Notes: generated from the sequence alone by a model not told the origin. Positions 1 to 15,890 are shown, counted from the stretch's first letter. The stretch: DNA of 64,000 bases from Brachybacterium sp. UMB0905 (GCF_002871795.1 NZ_PNHL01000005.1:186001-250000), one strand, 5' to 3'. Translations and numbers: made by a program.

Positions 1-685
1 ACCATCCCCGCTCGCGCCACGCAGGCAGGGACCCGCGCTCCGCGCCGAGCGTCGTGTCATCCCCGTGCCCCGGATACACCCAGGTCGAGTCCTTCAGACG
101 GTCGAAGATCCGCTGCTCCACATCATCGATGAGCTGCGCGAAGTCCTCGGGGCCGCTCGTCTTGCCCACGCCGCCGGGGAACAGCGAGTCCCCGGTGAAC
201 AGGTGATCGCCGTCGGCCCCGCCGCGGTAGAGCACGGCGACCGAGCCCGGGGTGTGGCCGCGCAGCGCGATGATCTCCAGCTCCACCTCGCCGACGCGCA
301 GCACATCCCCGTCGGCCAGCTTTTCGTCGATCCGCACCCCCGTCTGCTCGGTGATCGCCGTCGCGTCCGCGGCGCCCGCTGCCGTGCGCGCCCGCGTCGC
401 CTCCACGATCTCCGCGAGCGCCCCCACATGGTCGTGATGCTGATGCGTGGTCAGCACCATGTCCACGGCATTGTGCTCCGAGCCCGCAGCGATCATCCGC
501 CGCAGTGCATCCGGATCCGCCGCCGCATCGATCAGCAGCTGCGCCCCGCTCGACCGGCAGGTCAGCACATAGGCGTTGTTGTCCATGCTCCCGACGGAGA
601 GCTTGCGGATCTGCAGATGCTCGAGGTCGCGGGCGACGGGCTCGCCGCCCGGCTCAACATGTCCGGTGTACTCGTGATCAGCCAT
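1..685 (-). CDS. MBL-fold metallo-hydrolase (glyoxalase II-like), partial
   Basis: The gene enters from the left edge, so its C-terminus is missing; about 228 residues are visible. The ATG at 685 gives a protein beginning MADHEYTGHVEPGG. It carries the metallo-beta-lactamase signature THQHHDHVG (HxHxDH) for a dinuclear metal site, a downstream GHTPGS histidine motif, FTGDSLFPGGVG, and YPGHGDDT. This order is typical of hydroxyacylglutathione-hydrolase-like thioester hydrolases. In actinobacteria the thiol substrate is often not glutathione, so the substrate is open. The gene is divergent from uvrA, and the intervening 71 bp holds a LexA box, so it may share SOS control. The hexamer CATACT ends six bases before its ATG, suggesting a leaderless transcript. 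Confidence 0.85.
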   Translation of the reverse strand, partial: MADHEYTGHVEPGGEPVARDLEHLQIRKLSVGSMDNNAYVLTCRSSGAQLLIDAAADPDALRRMIAAGSEHNAVDMVLTTHQHHDHVGALAEIVEATRARTAAGAADATAITEQTGVRIDEKLADGDVLRVGEVELEIIALRGHTPGSVAVLYRGGADGDHLFTGDSLFPGGVGKTSGPEDFAQLIDDVEQRIFDRLKDSTWVYPGHGDDTTLGAERGSLPAWRERGW

Positions 686-691
686 GACCCC

Positions 692-697
692 AGTATG
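692..697 (-). promoter_or_regulatory. -10 hexamer CATACT of the MBL hydrolase gene
   Basis: On the minus strand CATACT is followed by six bases and then the ATG at 685, the spacing expected when transcription begins at the start codon. No Shine-Dalgarno sequence precedes this ATG. Inferred from sequence only. Confidence 0.4.
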
Positions 698-713
698 AGT
701 CGCACCCCACGTC

Positions 714-727
714 CGAACAACTGTTCG
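714..727. promoter_or_regulatory. LexA (SOS) box
   Basis: CGAACAACTGTTCG is a perfect match to the actinobacterial/Bacillus SOS operator form CGAAC-N4-GTTCG. It lies in the divergent region between the MBL gene and uvrA. Its right half falls where the -35 element of the uvrA promoter would sit, 17 bases before the TAGGAT hexamer, so LexA binding should block RNA polymerase. uvrA is a classical SOS gene. Confidence 0.85.
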
Positions 728-744
728 ATGTGGGGGCGCGCCCC

Positions 745-750
745 TAGGAT
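745..750 (+). promoter_or_regulatory. -10 hexamer TAGGAT of uvrA
   Basis: TAGGAT ends six bases before the GTG start of uvrA, predicting a leaderless mRNA. There is no Shine-Dalgarno sequence before the GTG. The -35 region overlaps the LexA box. Confidence 0.55.
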
Positions 751-756
751 GGCCCG

Positions 757-3612
<2,856 letters not shown>

Positions 3613-3620
3613 CCGCACCC

Positions 3621-5558
3621 ATGGCAGATCCCGCGACCTACCGTCCCGCGACCGGCTCCATCCCCACCCGCCCGGGGGTGTACCGGTTCCGCGACGAGCA
3701 CGGCCGCGTCATCTACGTGGGCAAAGCGAAGAGCCTTCGCCAGCGTCTGACCAGCTACTTCCAGGACCTCTCCGCGCTGCATGAGCGCACTCGGCGGATG
3801 GTCACCACGGCCGCGAGCGTGGAATGGACCGTGGTGAGCACCGAGGTGGAGGCCCTCACCCTCGAGTACACGTGGATCAAGGAGTACGACCCGCGGTTCA
3901 ACGTCAAGTTCCGCGACGACAAGTCTTACCCGTACCTCGTGATCACGATGGGGGAGCGGGTGCCGCGGGTGCACATCACCCGTCGGCCCCGCGCCAAGGG
4001 TGACCGCACCTTCGGGCCCTACCCGCAGGTGGGCGCGATCCGCGAGACCCTGGACCTCATGCTGCGGGTGTTCCCCATCCGCTCCTGCAGCGCTGGCGTG
4101 TACCGCCGGGCCGAACGCTCCGGCCGCCCCTGCCTGCTGGGTTTCATCGGCAAATGCTCCGCTCCCTGCACCGGAGAGATCTCCGAGGACGAGCACCGCC
4201 AGCTCGCCGAGCAGTTCGGCGACTTCATGGCCGGGAACACCCAGAAGTACACCCGCCGCATCGAACAGCGCATGCGCGCGGCCGCCGCCGCCCTCGACTT
4301 CGAGACCGCCGCGACGCTGCGCGATGACCTGCAGGCCCTCACCACCGTCATGGAGAAGAACTCCGTGGTGCTCTCCGACGCCACGGACGCGGACCTGATT
4401 GCTCTCGCCCAGGACGAGCTGGAGGCCTCGATCCAGGTGTTCCACGTGCGCGGCGGCCGGATCCGCGGTCAGCGCGGTTGGACCGCGGAGATCCTCGATG
4501 AATCCACCGCCCCGGACCTCATCGAACGTGCCCTGACCGTGCTGTACACCGACGCCGACGCGCCCCGCGAAGTGCTCGTCCCGGTCCTGCCCAGCAACCG
4601 CGCACAGCTCCAGGAGCTGCTGGGCCCGCGCGTGGATCTGCGTGTCCCGCAGCGCGGCGAGAAACGAGACCTGCTGGCCACCGTGGGGGAGAACGCCCAG
4701 GAGGCACTGCGGCTGCACCGCCTGAAACGCACCGGCGACCTCACCGCCCGCACCAAGGCCCTCGAGGACCTGGGGGAGGCGCTGGGACTGGATGAGCCGC
4801 CGCTGCGCATCGAATGCTTCGACATCTCCCACTCCCACGGCACGAACGTCGTCGGCTCCCAGGTGGTGTTCGAGGACGGGCTGCCCAAGAAGAGCGAATA
4901 CCGCCGCTACTCCGTGCGCGGCGAGGCGGCGCGCGATGACACCGCCTCGATGTACGACGTCATCTCGCGGCGCCTGCGCCACCATCTCGACCCGCCCGAG
5001 CAGACCGAAGAGGAATCGCGCCGCTTCGCCTACCCGCCCGCGCTGATCCTCGTCGACGGCGGGCCGCCCCAGGTCGCCGCCGCCCAGCGGGCCTTCGACG
5101 AGCTCGGCATCACCGACATCGCCCTGGCCGGGATCGCCAAGCGCCTCGAAGAGATCTGGCTGCCCGGCGAGGACTACCCGATCATCCTGCCGCGCACCAG
5201 CGAAGCCCTGTTCCTCGTGCAGCGCCTGCGCGATGAGGCCCACCGTTTCGCCATCACCTACCACCGCACCAAGCGCGGCCGCGCCATGCAGGCCAGCGCC
5301 CTGGACGGCATCCCGGGCCTGGGACCGGCCCGGCGCCGCGCCCTCCTGGACCGTTTCGTGACCGTCCGCGCGATCCGCGAGGCCGAGGTCGAAGAGCTCA
5401 CCGACGTGCCGGGGATCGGGCCTGCGCTCGCCCAGCAGATCAGCACCGCGCTACGATCCCAGCAGGCCCCGGAGGCCACCACCTCCGCGGATACCGCCGC
5501 GGACGGGGCGCCCGAGGTCGCGGTCAACACCGCCACTGGCGAGATCCTCGATCCCTGA
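3621..5558 (+). CDS. uvrC: Excinuclease ABC subunit UvrC
   Basis: The 645-residue nuclease makes the dual incisions around a lesion marked by UvrAB. An N-terminal GIY-YIG domain (PGVYRF ... [13 protein letters not shown], residues about 18-43) makes the 3' cut. A UVR helix pair lies near residues 212-242. The central RNase-H-like domain has DISHSHGT and VDGGPPQV for the 5' cut. A C-terminal helix-hairpin-helix pair (IPGLGP ... VPGIGP) lies near 560-605, followed by a 40-residue acidic tail of no recognised function. The ATG start is eight bases after the uvrA stop. Confidence 0.98.
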   Translation: MADPATYRPATGSIPTRPGVYRFRDEHGRVIYVGKAKSLRQRLTSYFQDLSALHERTRRMVTTAASVEWTVVSTEVEALTLEYTWIKEYDPRFNVKFRDDKSYPYLVITMGERVPRVHITRRPRAKGDRTFGPYPQVGAIRETLDLMLRVFPIRSCSAGVYRRAERSGRPCLLGFIGKCSAPCTGEISEDEHRQLAEQFGDFMAGNTQKYTRRIEQRMRAAAAALDFETAATLRDDLQALTTVMEKNSVVLSDATDADLIALAQDELEASIQVFHVRGGRIRGQRGWTAEILDESTAPDLIERALTVLYTDADAPREVLVPVLPSNRAQLQELLGPRVDLRVPQRGEKRDLLATVGENAQEALRLHRLKRTGDLTARTKALEDLGEALGLDEPPLRIECFDISHSHGTNVVGSQVVFEDGLPKKSEYRRYSVRGEAARDDTASMYDVISRRLRHHLDPPEQTEEESRRFAYPPALILVDGGPPQVAAAQRAFDELGITDIALAGIAKRLEEIWLPGEDYPIILPRTSEALFLVQRLRDEAHRFAITYHRTKRGRAMQASALDGIPGLGPARRRALLDRFVTVRAIREAEVEELTDVPGIGPALAQQISTALRSQQAPEATTSADTAADGAPEVAVNTATGEILDP

Positions 5559-5609
5559 GCGACCGCACGAGCACCCCGCCATCGAGCCCGCCACCGAGAA
5601 GGAGCACAC

Positions 5610-6503
5610 GTGTCCCACGGGAGCGAGAATTCCAGCGCACCGCCGCAGGGCGACGTCGTGATCATCACGGGCCTGGCCGGCGCCGGACGGGAGACCGCCG
5701 CGCACGCGCTGGAGGACATGGGCTGGTACGTCAGCTATAACATCGTCCCCCAGCTCATCCCCACCCTCTACGAGCTGCGCGCGAGCGCCGACGGGGAGGA
5801 CACCCGATTCGCCGTCGTCGTGGACCCGCGCTCCGGACCGTTCTTCTCCGAACTGCCCGACGTCATCGCCGAGCTGCGGCAGGCCGAGGTGCGGCTGCGC
5901 GTGCTGTTCCTGACCGCCGATGAACCCACCCTGGTTCGCCGCTTCGACTCGGTGCGCCGCCCCCACCCTCTGCAGGGCGAGGAGGGGGTCCTCGAGGGCA
6001 TCCGCCGCGAACGCGAGATGCTCGCCCCGTACCGGCGGATGGCAGACCTCGTGGTGGACACCTCCCCGCTGAACGTCCACGAGCTGACCATGAAGCTGCG
6101 CGCCGCCTTCGGCAGCCACGACGAGCAGCGCCTGACCGTCACCGTGCTGTCCTTCGGCTTCAAGTACGGCATCCCCCTGGAAGCCGACCACGTGAGCGAT
6201 GTGCGCTTCATCCCCAACCCGTACTGGGTGCCCGAGCTGCGCCCCCAACGCGGCACCGACCCCGAGGTCGCCCAGTTCGTGCTGGCCGACGCCAACGGCG
6301 CGGAGTTCCTCGACCGTTACCTGGAGATGATCACACCCGTCCTGCGCGGCTACAGCGAGGAGAACAAGCACTTCACCACCCTTGCGATCGGCTGCACCGG
6401 TGGCAAGCACCGCTCCGTCGCGATCGCCGAACGCCTCGGGGAGGCGCTGCGTGCAGCCGGGCATCCGGTGCGGGTGCGTCACCGAGATCTGGGGCGCGAA
6501 TGA
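5610..6503 (+). CDS. rapZ: RapZ/YvcJ-family nucleotide-binding protein
   Basis: This 297-residue P-loop protein belongs to the RapZ family. In E. coli RapZ controls GlmS through small RNAs; in Gram-positives YvcJ is a GTPase-like protein of unclear role. The Walker A region, residues 21-29, reads GLAGAGRET, with arginine in place of the usual lysine, as I recall from other actinobacterial members. Family marks include RRPHPLQGEEG, the VDTSPLNVHEL strand, FGFKYGIP, and the C-terminal IGCTGGKHRSV. The usual DNLPPQLI motif is YNIVPQLI here. The GTG start has an AAGGAG ribosome site. The stop overlaps the yvcK start as ATGA. The rapZ-yvcK-whiA order is conserved in Gram-positives. Confidence 0.93.
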   Translation: MSHGSENSSAPPQGDVVIITGLAGAGRETAAHALEDMGWYVSYNIVPQLIPTLYELRASADGEDTRFAVVVDPRSGPFFSELPDVIAELRQAEVRLRVLFLTADEPTLVRRFDSVRRPHPLQGEEGVLEGIRREREMLAPYRRMADLVVDTSPLNVHELTMKLRAAFGSHDEQRLTVTVLSFGFKYGIPLEADHVSDVRFIPNPYWVPELRPQRGTDPEVAQFVLADANGAEFLDRYLEMITPVLRGYSEENKHFTTLAIGCTGGKHRSVAIAERLGEALRAAGHPVRVRHRDLGRE

Positions 6504-7615
6504 GCATCGTGCCCCGCCCCCAGCGCCATCCCCGCCCCTCCGGTGAGCGGGCCATCGGCGGGCGCCGCAGCCGCCGGGACGACGCCCATCGGCCACCCCG
6601 CGTGGTTGCTCTGGGCGGCGGCCACGGCCTCGCCGCGAACCTGCGGGCCCTACGGCTGCTGACCGACGATCTCACCGCCATTGTCACCGTCGCCGACAAC
6701 GGCGGCTCCTCCGGACGCATCCGCACCGAGATGCCCGTGCTGCCCCCGGGGGACCTGCGCATGGCCCTCGCGGCCCTGTGCGAAGACTCCGAGTGGGGCA
6801 CCATCTGGGGCGAGGTCATCCAGCACCGCTTCCGCACCGACGGCCAGCTGAACGGTCACGCCCTCGGGAACCTCCTCATGGTTGCGCTGTGGCAGATCCT
6901 CGAGGACCCGGTGGAGGGCCTGGACCAGATGGCTGAGCTGTTGGGCGCCCGCGGACGCGTTCTGCCGATGGCGCTCGAGCCGCTGGACATCGAGGCCACC
7001 GTGCGCAATGCGGACGGCACCGAACGCACCGTGAGCGGCCAGTGGCAGGTCGCCACCGCCGATGGGGAGGTCCTCGACGTGCGCCTGGACCCGCCGCGGC
7101 CGCGCGTATCCGAGGAGGTCATCGAGGCGCTCGGCCGCGCGGACTGGATCATCGTCGGCCCCGGCTCCTGGTACACCTCCGTGCTGCCCCATCTCATGAT
7201 CCCCGAGATCGCCGAGGCGATCCGCACCAGCCCTGCCCGGCGCTGCATCACCGCGAACCTGTCCGTCGGCATGCAGGAAGCAGAAGGCATGACCAGCACG
7301 GACCTGCTGCGAGTGCTGACCGAGTACGCGCCCGGCTGCCGCTTCGACGCCCTCGTCGCGGACCCCACCGTCCTGCACGACTCCCTGGAGCTCGTCGACT
7401 TTGCGACGGAGATGGGAATCCGCACCCTGCTGCGACAGGTCAGCGTCGGCGACGGCCAGCCGCTCCACGATCCGGTGCGCCTGGCCGCCGCGTACCGTGA
7501 CCTGTTCGACGACGTCTACGGCGATGTCCCCTCCGTTGCCCCCGCCACGGAGGACCGTCCCGCCGGGACCACCGACCCCGCATCCGAGGAGGACACCCAT
7601 GGCGCTGACCGGTGA
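6500..7615 (+). CDS. yvcK: Gluconeogenesis factor YvcK/CofD-like protein
   Basis: This 371-residue member of the YvcK (UPF0052) family is related to CofD phospholactate transferases. In Bacillus and mycobacteria (CuvA) it is needed for growth on gluconeogenic carbon and for cell-envelope shape, and binds UDP-sugars. The fold signature [18 protein letters not shown] is followed by [32 protein letters not shown] and [12 protein letters not shown]. The first 30 residues are a basic extension. The start overlaps the rapZ stop by four bases, and its 3' end overlaps whiA by 17 bp, so translation is coupled across the three genes. Confidence 0.93.
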   Translation: MSIVPRPQRHPRPSGERAIGGRRSRRDDAHRPPRVVALGGGHGLAANLRALRLLTDDLTAIVTVADNGGSSGRIRTEMPVLPPGDLRMALAALCEDSEWGTIWGEVIQHRFRTDGQLNGHALGNLLMVALWQILEDPVEGLDQMAELLGARGRVLPMALEPLDIEATVRNADGTERTVSGQWQVATADGEVLDVRLDPPRPRVSEEVIEALGRADWIIVGPGSWYTSVLPHLMIPEIAEAIRTSPARRCITANLSVGMQEAEGMTSTDLLRVLTEYAPGCRFDALVADPTVLHDSLELVDFATEMGIRTLLRQVSVGDGQPLHDPVRLAAAYRDLFDDVYGDVPSVAPATEDRPAGTTDPASEEDTHGADR

Positions 7616-8597
7616 GGCCAAGGAGGAGCTCAGCCATCTGGAGATCACCCGGCCCTCGGCCCGCAAGGCCGAGGCCGCTGCGATGCTGCGCTTCGCCGGC
7701 GGGCTGCAGCTGGTGGCGGGCAAGATCGTGGTGGAGGCCGAGCTGGACTCCGCGGCGGTGGCTCGGCGCCTGCACGCTGTGATCGCCGAGATGTACGGGC
7801 ACCGCGCCGAGCTCGCGGTTATGCAGCCCTCCGGCATCCGCCGCACCACCCGCTACATCGTGCGGGTCGAGCGCGAAGGCGGAATGCTGGCCCGGCAGAC
7901 CGGGCTGCTGGATGCCCGCGGCCGACCCGTGCGCGGCATGCCGCCCGTCGTCGTCGGCGGGGCGATGGTCGATGCGGAAGCCGCCTGGCGCGGCGCCTTC
8001 CTGGCCCGCGGCACGCTCACCGAACCGGGTCGCTCCTCCGCCCTTGAGCTGTCCTGCCCCGGCCCCGAGGTGGCGCTCGCGATGGTCGGCGCCGCCCGCC
8101 GACTGGGCGTCGCCTCCAAGGCCCGCGAGGCCCGCGGGGCGGACCGTGTGGTCCTGCGCGACGGCGATGCGATCTCCCTGCTGCTGACCCGGATGGGGGC
8201 GGTGCAGACGGCCCGCACCTGGGAAGAGCGCCGCTCCCGCCGCGAGGTCAAGGCCACTGCGCACCGGCTCGCGAACTTCGACGACGCGAACCTGCGCCGC
8301 TCCGCCCGAGCGGCGGTCGCCGCCGGACAGCGGGTCCAGCGGGCGCTGGAGATCCTCGGCGATGACGTGCCCGACCACCTGCGTGCCGCGGGGAATCTGC
8401 GCCTCGAGCACCGACAGGCCTCGCTCGAGGAGTTGGGGCGCCTGGCCGATCCGCCGCTGACCAAGGACGCTGTCGCAGGGCGGATCCGCCGCCTGCTCGC
8501 CATGGCGGACAAGCGCGCGGAGGAGATGGGGATCCCAGGCACCGAAGACGGGGTGGATGAGGACCATCTTCCTCCGTCGCCCGATCCGCATCATTGA
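7599..8597 (+). CDS. whiA: DNA-binding sporulation/division regulator WhiA
   Basis: WhiA is a 332-residue transcription factor with an N-terminal degenerate LAGLIDADG homing-endonuclease fold ([28 protein letters not shown]) and a C-terminal helix-turn-helix ([24 protein letters not shown]). In Streptomyces it works with WhiB in developmental division; in non-sporulating Gram-positives it affects division and chromosome segregation. The ATG at 7599 gives the conserved [11 protein letters not shown] start and lies after a GAGGA ribosome site inside the end of yvcK. Longer upstream starts in the same frame would only extend into yvcK and lack family similarity. Confidence 0.95.
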   Translation: MALTGEAKEELSHLEITRPSARKAEAAAMLRFAGGLQLVAGKIVVEAELDSAAVARRLHAVIAEMYGHRAELAVMQPSGIRRTTRYIVRVEREGGMLARQTGLLDARGRPVRGMPPVVVGGAMVDAEAAWRGAFLARGTLTEPGRSSALELSCPGPEVALAMVGAARRLGVASKAREARGADRVVLRDGDAISLLLTRMGAVQTARTWEERRSRREVKATAHRLANFDDANLRRSARAAVAAGQRVQRALEILGDDVPDHLRAAGNLRLEHRQASLEELGRLADPPLTKDAVAGRIRRLLAMADKRAEEMGIPGTEDGVDEDHLPPSPDPHH

Positions 8598-8600
8598 TAG

Positions 8601-9707
<1,107 letters not shown>

Positions 9708-9806
9708 TTCCCGCCTCGTCGCCCGCGACGACACGGATCATCCCGGAGCCCGTCGGACGCCACCTGCGAGGTCGGCCTCCGGCGGGCTCCGGCCCGTTCC
9801 ACCGCA

Positions 9807-9825
9807 GGCCGCGCACAGCGCGGCC
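9807..9825 (+). promoter_or_regulatory. Hairpin in the gap-pgk spacer
   Basis: GGCCGCGC - ACA - GCGCGGCC is a perfect 8-bp stem with a 3-base loop. No T-run follows, so it may be an mRNA processing or stability element, or a weak attenuator, rather than a strong terminator. The remaining spacer from 9708 shows nothing else I can name. Confidence 0.45.
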
Positions 9826-9829
9826 CCCA

Positions 9830-9841
9830 TGTCAGCTGACA
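9830..9841. promoter_or_regulatory. 12-bp perfect palindrome before pgk
   Basis: TGTCAGCTGACA is perfectly self-complementary and ends four bases before the AGGAG ribosome site of pgk. It could be an operator or, in RNA, a small hairpin next to the ribosome site. The binding factor is unknown. Confidence 0.35.
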
Positions 9842-9855
9842 GCTAGGAGCACCCG

Positions 9856-11054
9856 GTGCTGAAGACCATCGATTCCCTCGGCGACCTGCGCGGCAAACGC
9901 GTCCTGGTCCGCGCCGATCTCAACGTCCCCCTGGACGGGACCACCATCACCGACGACGGCCGCATCCGCGCCGCCCTGCCCACCCTGACCCGTCTGGTCG
10001 AGGCCGGCGCCCGCGTCGTCGTCATCTCCCACCTGGGACGCCCCAAGGGTGCTCCTGAGGAGAAGTACTCCCTGCGCCCCGTCGTGGCGCGCCTGGGCGA
10101 ACTGCTGGGCCAGGACGTCGCCTTCGCGACCGACACCGTCGGCGCCTCCGCGAAGGAGACCGTCGCGGCGCTGGCCGATGGCCAGGTCGCGATCCTCGAG
10201 AACCTGCGCTTCAACCCGGGGGAGACCTCGAAGGATGAGGCCGAGCGCCGCGCCTTCGCCGCCGAGCTCGCCGCCCTGGGCGATGCGTACGTCTCCGACG
10301 GCTTCGGCGTGGTCCACCGCAAGCAGGCCTCCGTCTACGAGCTCGCCACCGAGCTGCCGGCCGCGGCCGGAGAGCTGGTGCTGCGCGAGGTCGAGTCCCT
10401 GCGCAAGGTCACCGATGATCCGGCCCGCCCCTTCGTGGTGGTGCTCGGAGGCGCGAAGGTCGCCGACAAGCTCGCCGTGATCGACAACCTGCTGAGCAAG
10501 GCCGACCGCATCCTCATCGGCGGCGGCATGGCCTACACCTTCCAGAAGGCCCTCGGCCACGAGGTCGGCAACTCTCTGCTGGATGAGTCGAAGGTCGAGG
10601 TCGTCGCCGAGTACATGGAGCGTGCCAAGCAGCAGGGCGTGGACCTGGTGCTGCCGGTGGACACCCTGGTGGCCCCCGAGTTCTCCGCCGATGCGCCGGC
10701 CACCGCGGTCCCCGTGGATCAGATGCCCGCGGACCAGGAGGGCATGGACATCGGCCCGGAGACCGCGAAGCTCTTCGGCGAGAAGATCGCCGATGCCGCG
10801 ACCGTGTTCTGGAACGGCCCGATGGGCGTGTTCGAGTTCGAGGCGTTCGCCGGCGGCACCAAGGCTGTGGCCGAGCACCTCTCGCAGGCCGAGGGGTACA
10901 CCGTGGTCGGCGGCGGCGACTCCGCCTCCGCGGTCCGCAACCTGGGCTTCGACGAGTCCCTGTTCTCGCACATCTCCACCGGCGGCGGTGCGAGCCTCGA
11001 GCTGATCGAGGGCAAGGAGCTGCCGGGCATCGCGATCCTTGAGGAGGGCACCAA

Positions 11055-11058
<4 letters not shown>
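9856..11058 (+). CDS. pgk: Phosphoglycerate kinase
   Basis: The 400-residue two-domain kinase transfers phosphate from 1,3-bisphosphoglycerate to ADP. Substrate-binding [18 protein letters not shown] and the [10 protein letters not shown] loop are in the N-domain. The nucleotide domain has [29 protein letters not shown] and GGGDSASAV. The GTG start fits the AGGAG six bases upstream. The stop overlaps the tpiA start (GTGA), so the two genes are translationally coupled. Confidence 0.98.
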
Positions 11059-11828
<770 letters not shown>

Positions 11829-11845
11829 GCTCCCTGACCCCGACG

Positions 11846-11880
11846 GGGCGGGCACGGCACACGCCGCGCCCGCCCTGTTT
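11846..11880 (+). terminator. Intrinsic terminator of pgk-tpiA
   Basis: A 13-bp GC-rich stem (11846-11858 with 11863-11875, one A/C mismatch) has a 4-base ACAC loop and is followed by TGTTTGTGTG. Its position right after tpiA marks the end of the glycolytic unit. Confidence 0.75.
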
Positions 11881-11909
11881 GTGTGCGCAGGGGTGCTGCG
11901 CCCCGCGCT

Positions 11910-11967
11910 CGCGGTGCCCTGCGCCCGGCCCCCTGCGTCACGCCGCCCCCGCGGTGCCCTGCGCCCG
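11910..11967. repeat. Two 18-bp direct repeats
   Basis: CGCGGTGCCCTGCGCCCG occurs at 11910-11927 and again, identically, at 11950-11967, a 40-bp period, inside the 367-bp gene-free stretch between tpiA and secG. Function unknown. Confidence 0.6.
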
Positions 11968-11980
11968 CTACCCCGGCGAA

Positions 11981-12019
11981 TCCGCCGTTTTGTTCCACTT
12001 TCTGGAACAGAACGGCGGA
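11981..12019. repeat. Long perfect hairpin in the tpiA-secG spacer
   Basis: Arms 11981-11997 and 12003-12019 pair over 17 bp with a single G-U wobble and a 5-base CTTTC loop. No T-tail follows. A degenerate second copy of the right arm lies at about 12023-12040 (CTGGAACGGAAAGGCGG against CTGGAACAGAACGGCGG). The surrounding DNA from 12041 to about 12149 shows nothing further that I recognise. It may be a repeated intergenic palindrome or a second terminator. Confidence 0.6.
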
Positions 12020-12195
12020 GGCGCTGGAACGGAAAGGCGGGTTGGCGGGGAGAGGCGCGCCAGGGTCACTGGACCAGCGTGGCGGGTCGGCCCGGCCGAC
12101 GTGGGGGATCTCGCCTCGAGCGAGGTCGGGGGAGCGGGCCTGCGTGACGTATGCTGGATCGGTCCGTGCCCGCTCTGAGGAAGGTGACCCCGCCC

Positions 12196-12444
12196 GTGGA
12201 TCTGTCCTTGCTGAAGACCATCCTGCAGGTGCTTCTGGCCGTGCTGGGCCTGATCACGATCCTGCTGGTGCTGCTGCACAAGGGCCGCGGCGGCGGCCTG
12301 TCGGACATGTTCGGCGGCGGCGTGTCCTCCTCTGCGAGCGCCTCCGGTGTGGCCGAGCGCAACCTCAACCGCCTGACCGTCGGCTTCGCCGTCGGCTGGG
12401 GCGCCTGCGCCATCGGCCTCGGCATCCTCGAGACCATGCTCTGA
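12196..12444 (+). CDS. secG: Preprotein translocase subunit SecG
   Basis: This 82-residue inner-membrane subunit of the SecYEG channel has two hydrophobic helices (ILQVLLAVLGLITILLVLL and VGFAVGWGACAIGLGIL) around the conserved cytoplasmic loop HKGRGGGLSDMFGGG and the AERNLNRLT motif. I chose the GTG at 12196, 11 bases after GAGGAAGG, because it gives the usual family length. In-frame ATG 12151 and GTG 12166 or 12184 would add up to 15 unconserved residues. A TATGCT hexamer at 12150-12155 is a likely promoter. Confidence 0.9.
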   Translation: MDLSLLKTILQVLLAVLGLITILLVLLHKGRGGGLSDMFGGGVSSSASASGVAERNLNRLTVGFAVGWGACAIGLGILETML

Positions 12445-12484
12445 GCACACTGCTCTCACGCAGCAACTTGCTCTGACGCACCGA

Positions 12485-12513
12485 CGCCCGGTGACCAGGA
12501 CGGTCACCGGGCG
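12485..12513. terminator. Bidirectional terminator between secG and opcA-pgl
   Basis: CGCCCGGTGACC - AGGAC - GGTCACCGGGCG is a perfect 12-bp stem with a 5-base loop between two convergent genes. T-runs are weak on both sides, as is common in high-GC actinobacteria. Confidence 0.7.
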
Positions 12514-12534
12514 CCGTCGCGTTCAGGCCCCGTT

Positions 12535-14240
12535 CTACAGCTGCGCGGCCGCCGCTTCATCGAGGAACCAGGTGGTGCTCTCCAGGCCCCGCACCGCGGA
12601 GGCCGGCACCCGGCGCGGGTCGATCTTCCCATGCCCGGCCGCGACGGCCTCAGCCTTCTCGCCGCCGGCCACCAGCAGACCCACATGCCGCGAGGAGTTC
12701 AGCACCGGCCAGGTCAGCGAGATTCGCTCCGGCGGGGGCTTGGGGGAGTTGCGCACCGGGATCGCGCTGGCGGCGACATCCTCCTGATCCGGGTGATTCG
12801 GGAACAGGGAGGCCACGTGAGCATCGGGTCCCACGCCCAGCCACACCACGTCGAAGAACGCCTGCCCCCGGGTGCGGAAGGGCTCATCGCCGCCCATCTG
12901 GTCCAGCTGCTGCCCGTACCACGCGGCGGCGTCCTCGAGGGACATGCCATCGGCGGGGGAGGGCATCGGGTGCACGTTGCGCAGCGGCAGCCCCGCATCG
13001 ACCAGCTCGCTGAGCAGCCCCTCCCGCACCTGCTCATCATTGCGGTCCTCGCTGGCGGGCGCCACGAACCGCTCATCGCCCCACCACAGGTGCAGATGCT
13101 CGAGCTCCACATCCGCGGCGGCAAGGGCCGACGGCAGCGCGAGAGCCGCCTTCGTGCCGACGGTGCCGCCGGTGAGCACCAGATGCGCCTGCGCCCGCTC
13201 CTTCAGGGCAGCGGCGAGCTTCGCGGCGGCGTCCTCGGCGGCGGCTTGAGCGACCGCATCGGCGTCGGGGCGCACCACATCGGTGGGCTCTGGCTTGTCC
13301 TGCGCGTAGGTGGCGTTGCCGTCCACGGAGGAGAAGGCCGCGGCGAGCACCTCGCCGTACACCTCATCGGGGTCCAGGCGCCGCAGCTCCTCGGTGATGA
13401 GCTCGGCGAGGGTGCGGCGCGGCATCGTCACATGCTGGCCCTCCTCGTCCCCGGGCAGGGACATGCGGATCGAGGTGTCATCCACGCGCTGCAGGGAGAT
13501 GGTGCCGTCCTCGCGGGTGAGCGTCACCCCCTGCACGCCGGGCCCCTCGTGGTCCTTGCTCTCGACCGCGGTGATGGTCGGTTTCACGCCGAGGGTCAGG
13601 TGCAACCAGGCCGCCATGAGCGTCACCGAGGGATTCCCGGGGGCGCCGCTGACCTCGATCGCCGTGGGCACACTGACCGGTGGCACCTCGTAGGCGCTCG
13701 CCATGAGCCCACGCCAGCGTGTCAGGCGCGCCCACGCGAAGTCACTGTCTCCGCTGACGTAGCCGTGGCGCAGCCGCTTGAGGGTCCCGGTGGGATCCGG
13801 GCAGGCAGCCGAGTCGGTGATGCGACGCTGGGACATCGAGCCCAGCACATCGTGCACGGGGGAGGACGGGGCGTTCTCCGGCCACCAGGTGACGATCGGT
13901 GCATCCGGCAGCAGCAGTGCCATCACCAGGGTGTCCAGTGAGAACATGACGTCCCCGCGCGCGTGCAGGATGACGATCTCCCCGGCCCCGGCGTCGCGGC
14001 CCACCCGGATCTCGGCATCCAGGCCCGAGGTCTCCGCCTCCGGCTCGGCATCGACCACGAGCACCCGGGCGGGATGCTCATGGCTCGCCGCGACCGCCGC
14101 CTCGAGCGGCTTCTCGATATCGCCGGTGGCCACGATGATCAGGGTGAGGACGCGGCCGATGGTGTTCGCGCCGAACGTCTCCCGCATCTCGATCATCGTC
14201 TTGTCGATCGCCGATGCGGTGGTGTCGGTCAGGGTGGTGA

Positions 14241-14244
<4 letters not shown>
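12535..14244 (-). CDS. opcA-pgl: Fused G6PDH assembly protein OpcA / 6-phosphogluconolactonase
   Basis: This 569-residue protein appears to join two neighbouring pentose phosphate genes. Residues 1 to about 305 match OpcA, the actinobacterial assembly and activation factor of glucose-6-phosphate dehydrogenase (ANTIGRVLTLIIV, LLPDAPIVTWWPENAP, RRITDSA). After a 15-residue Asp/Pro-rich linker, residues about 321-569 match 6-phosphogluconolactonase: LVLTGGTVG, LWWGDERFV, RNDEQ, and GVGPDAHVASLFPNH with the catalytic histidine. No stop and no ribosome site separate the halves. The ATG overlaps the zwf stop (ATGA), so enzyme, assembly factor and next enzyme are made from one transcript. A sequencing error removing a stop is the main alternative. 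Confidence 0.88.
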
Positions 14245-15794
<1,550 letters not shown>

Positions 15795-15890
15795 GAGGGT
15801 CCTTCCAGGACAGGGGACCCGCAGGTCCGGGCAGGAGGGGGAAGCGCGCGGCGTCGGCCCGCCCGCTGGGGGCGAGCCGCCGCCGGGCGG

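Noticed and set aside
11883..12476. Possible plus-strand gene of about 197 codons across the tpiA-secG spacer
   Set aside because: It runs through the hairpin and repeats and out of frame through secG; no ribosome site or family.
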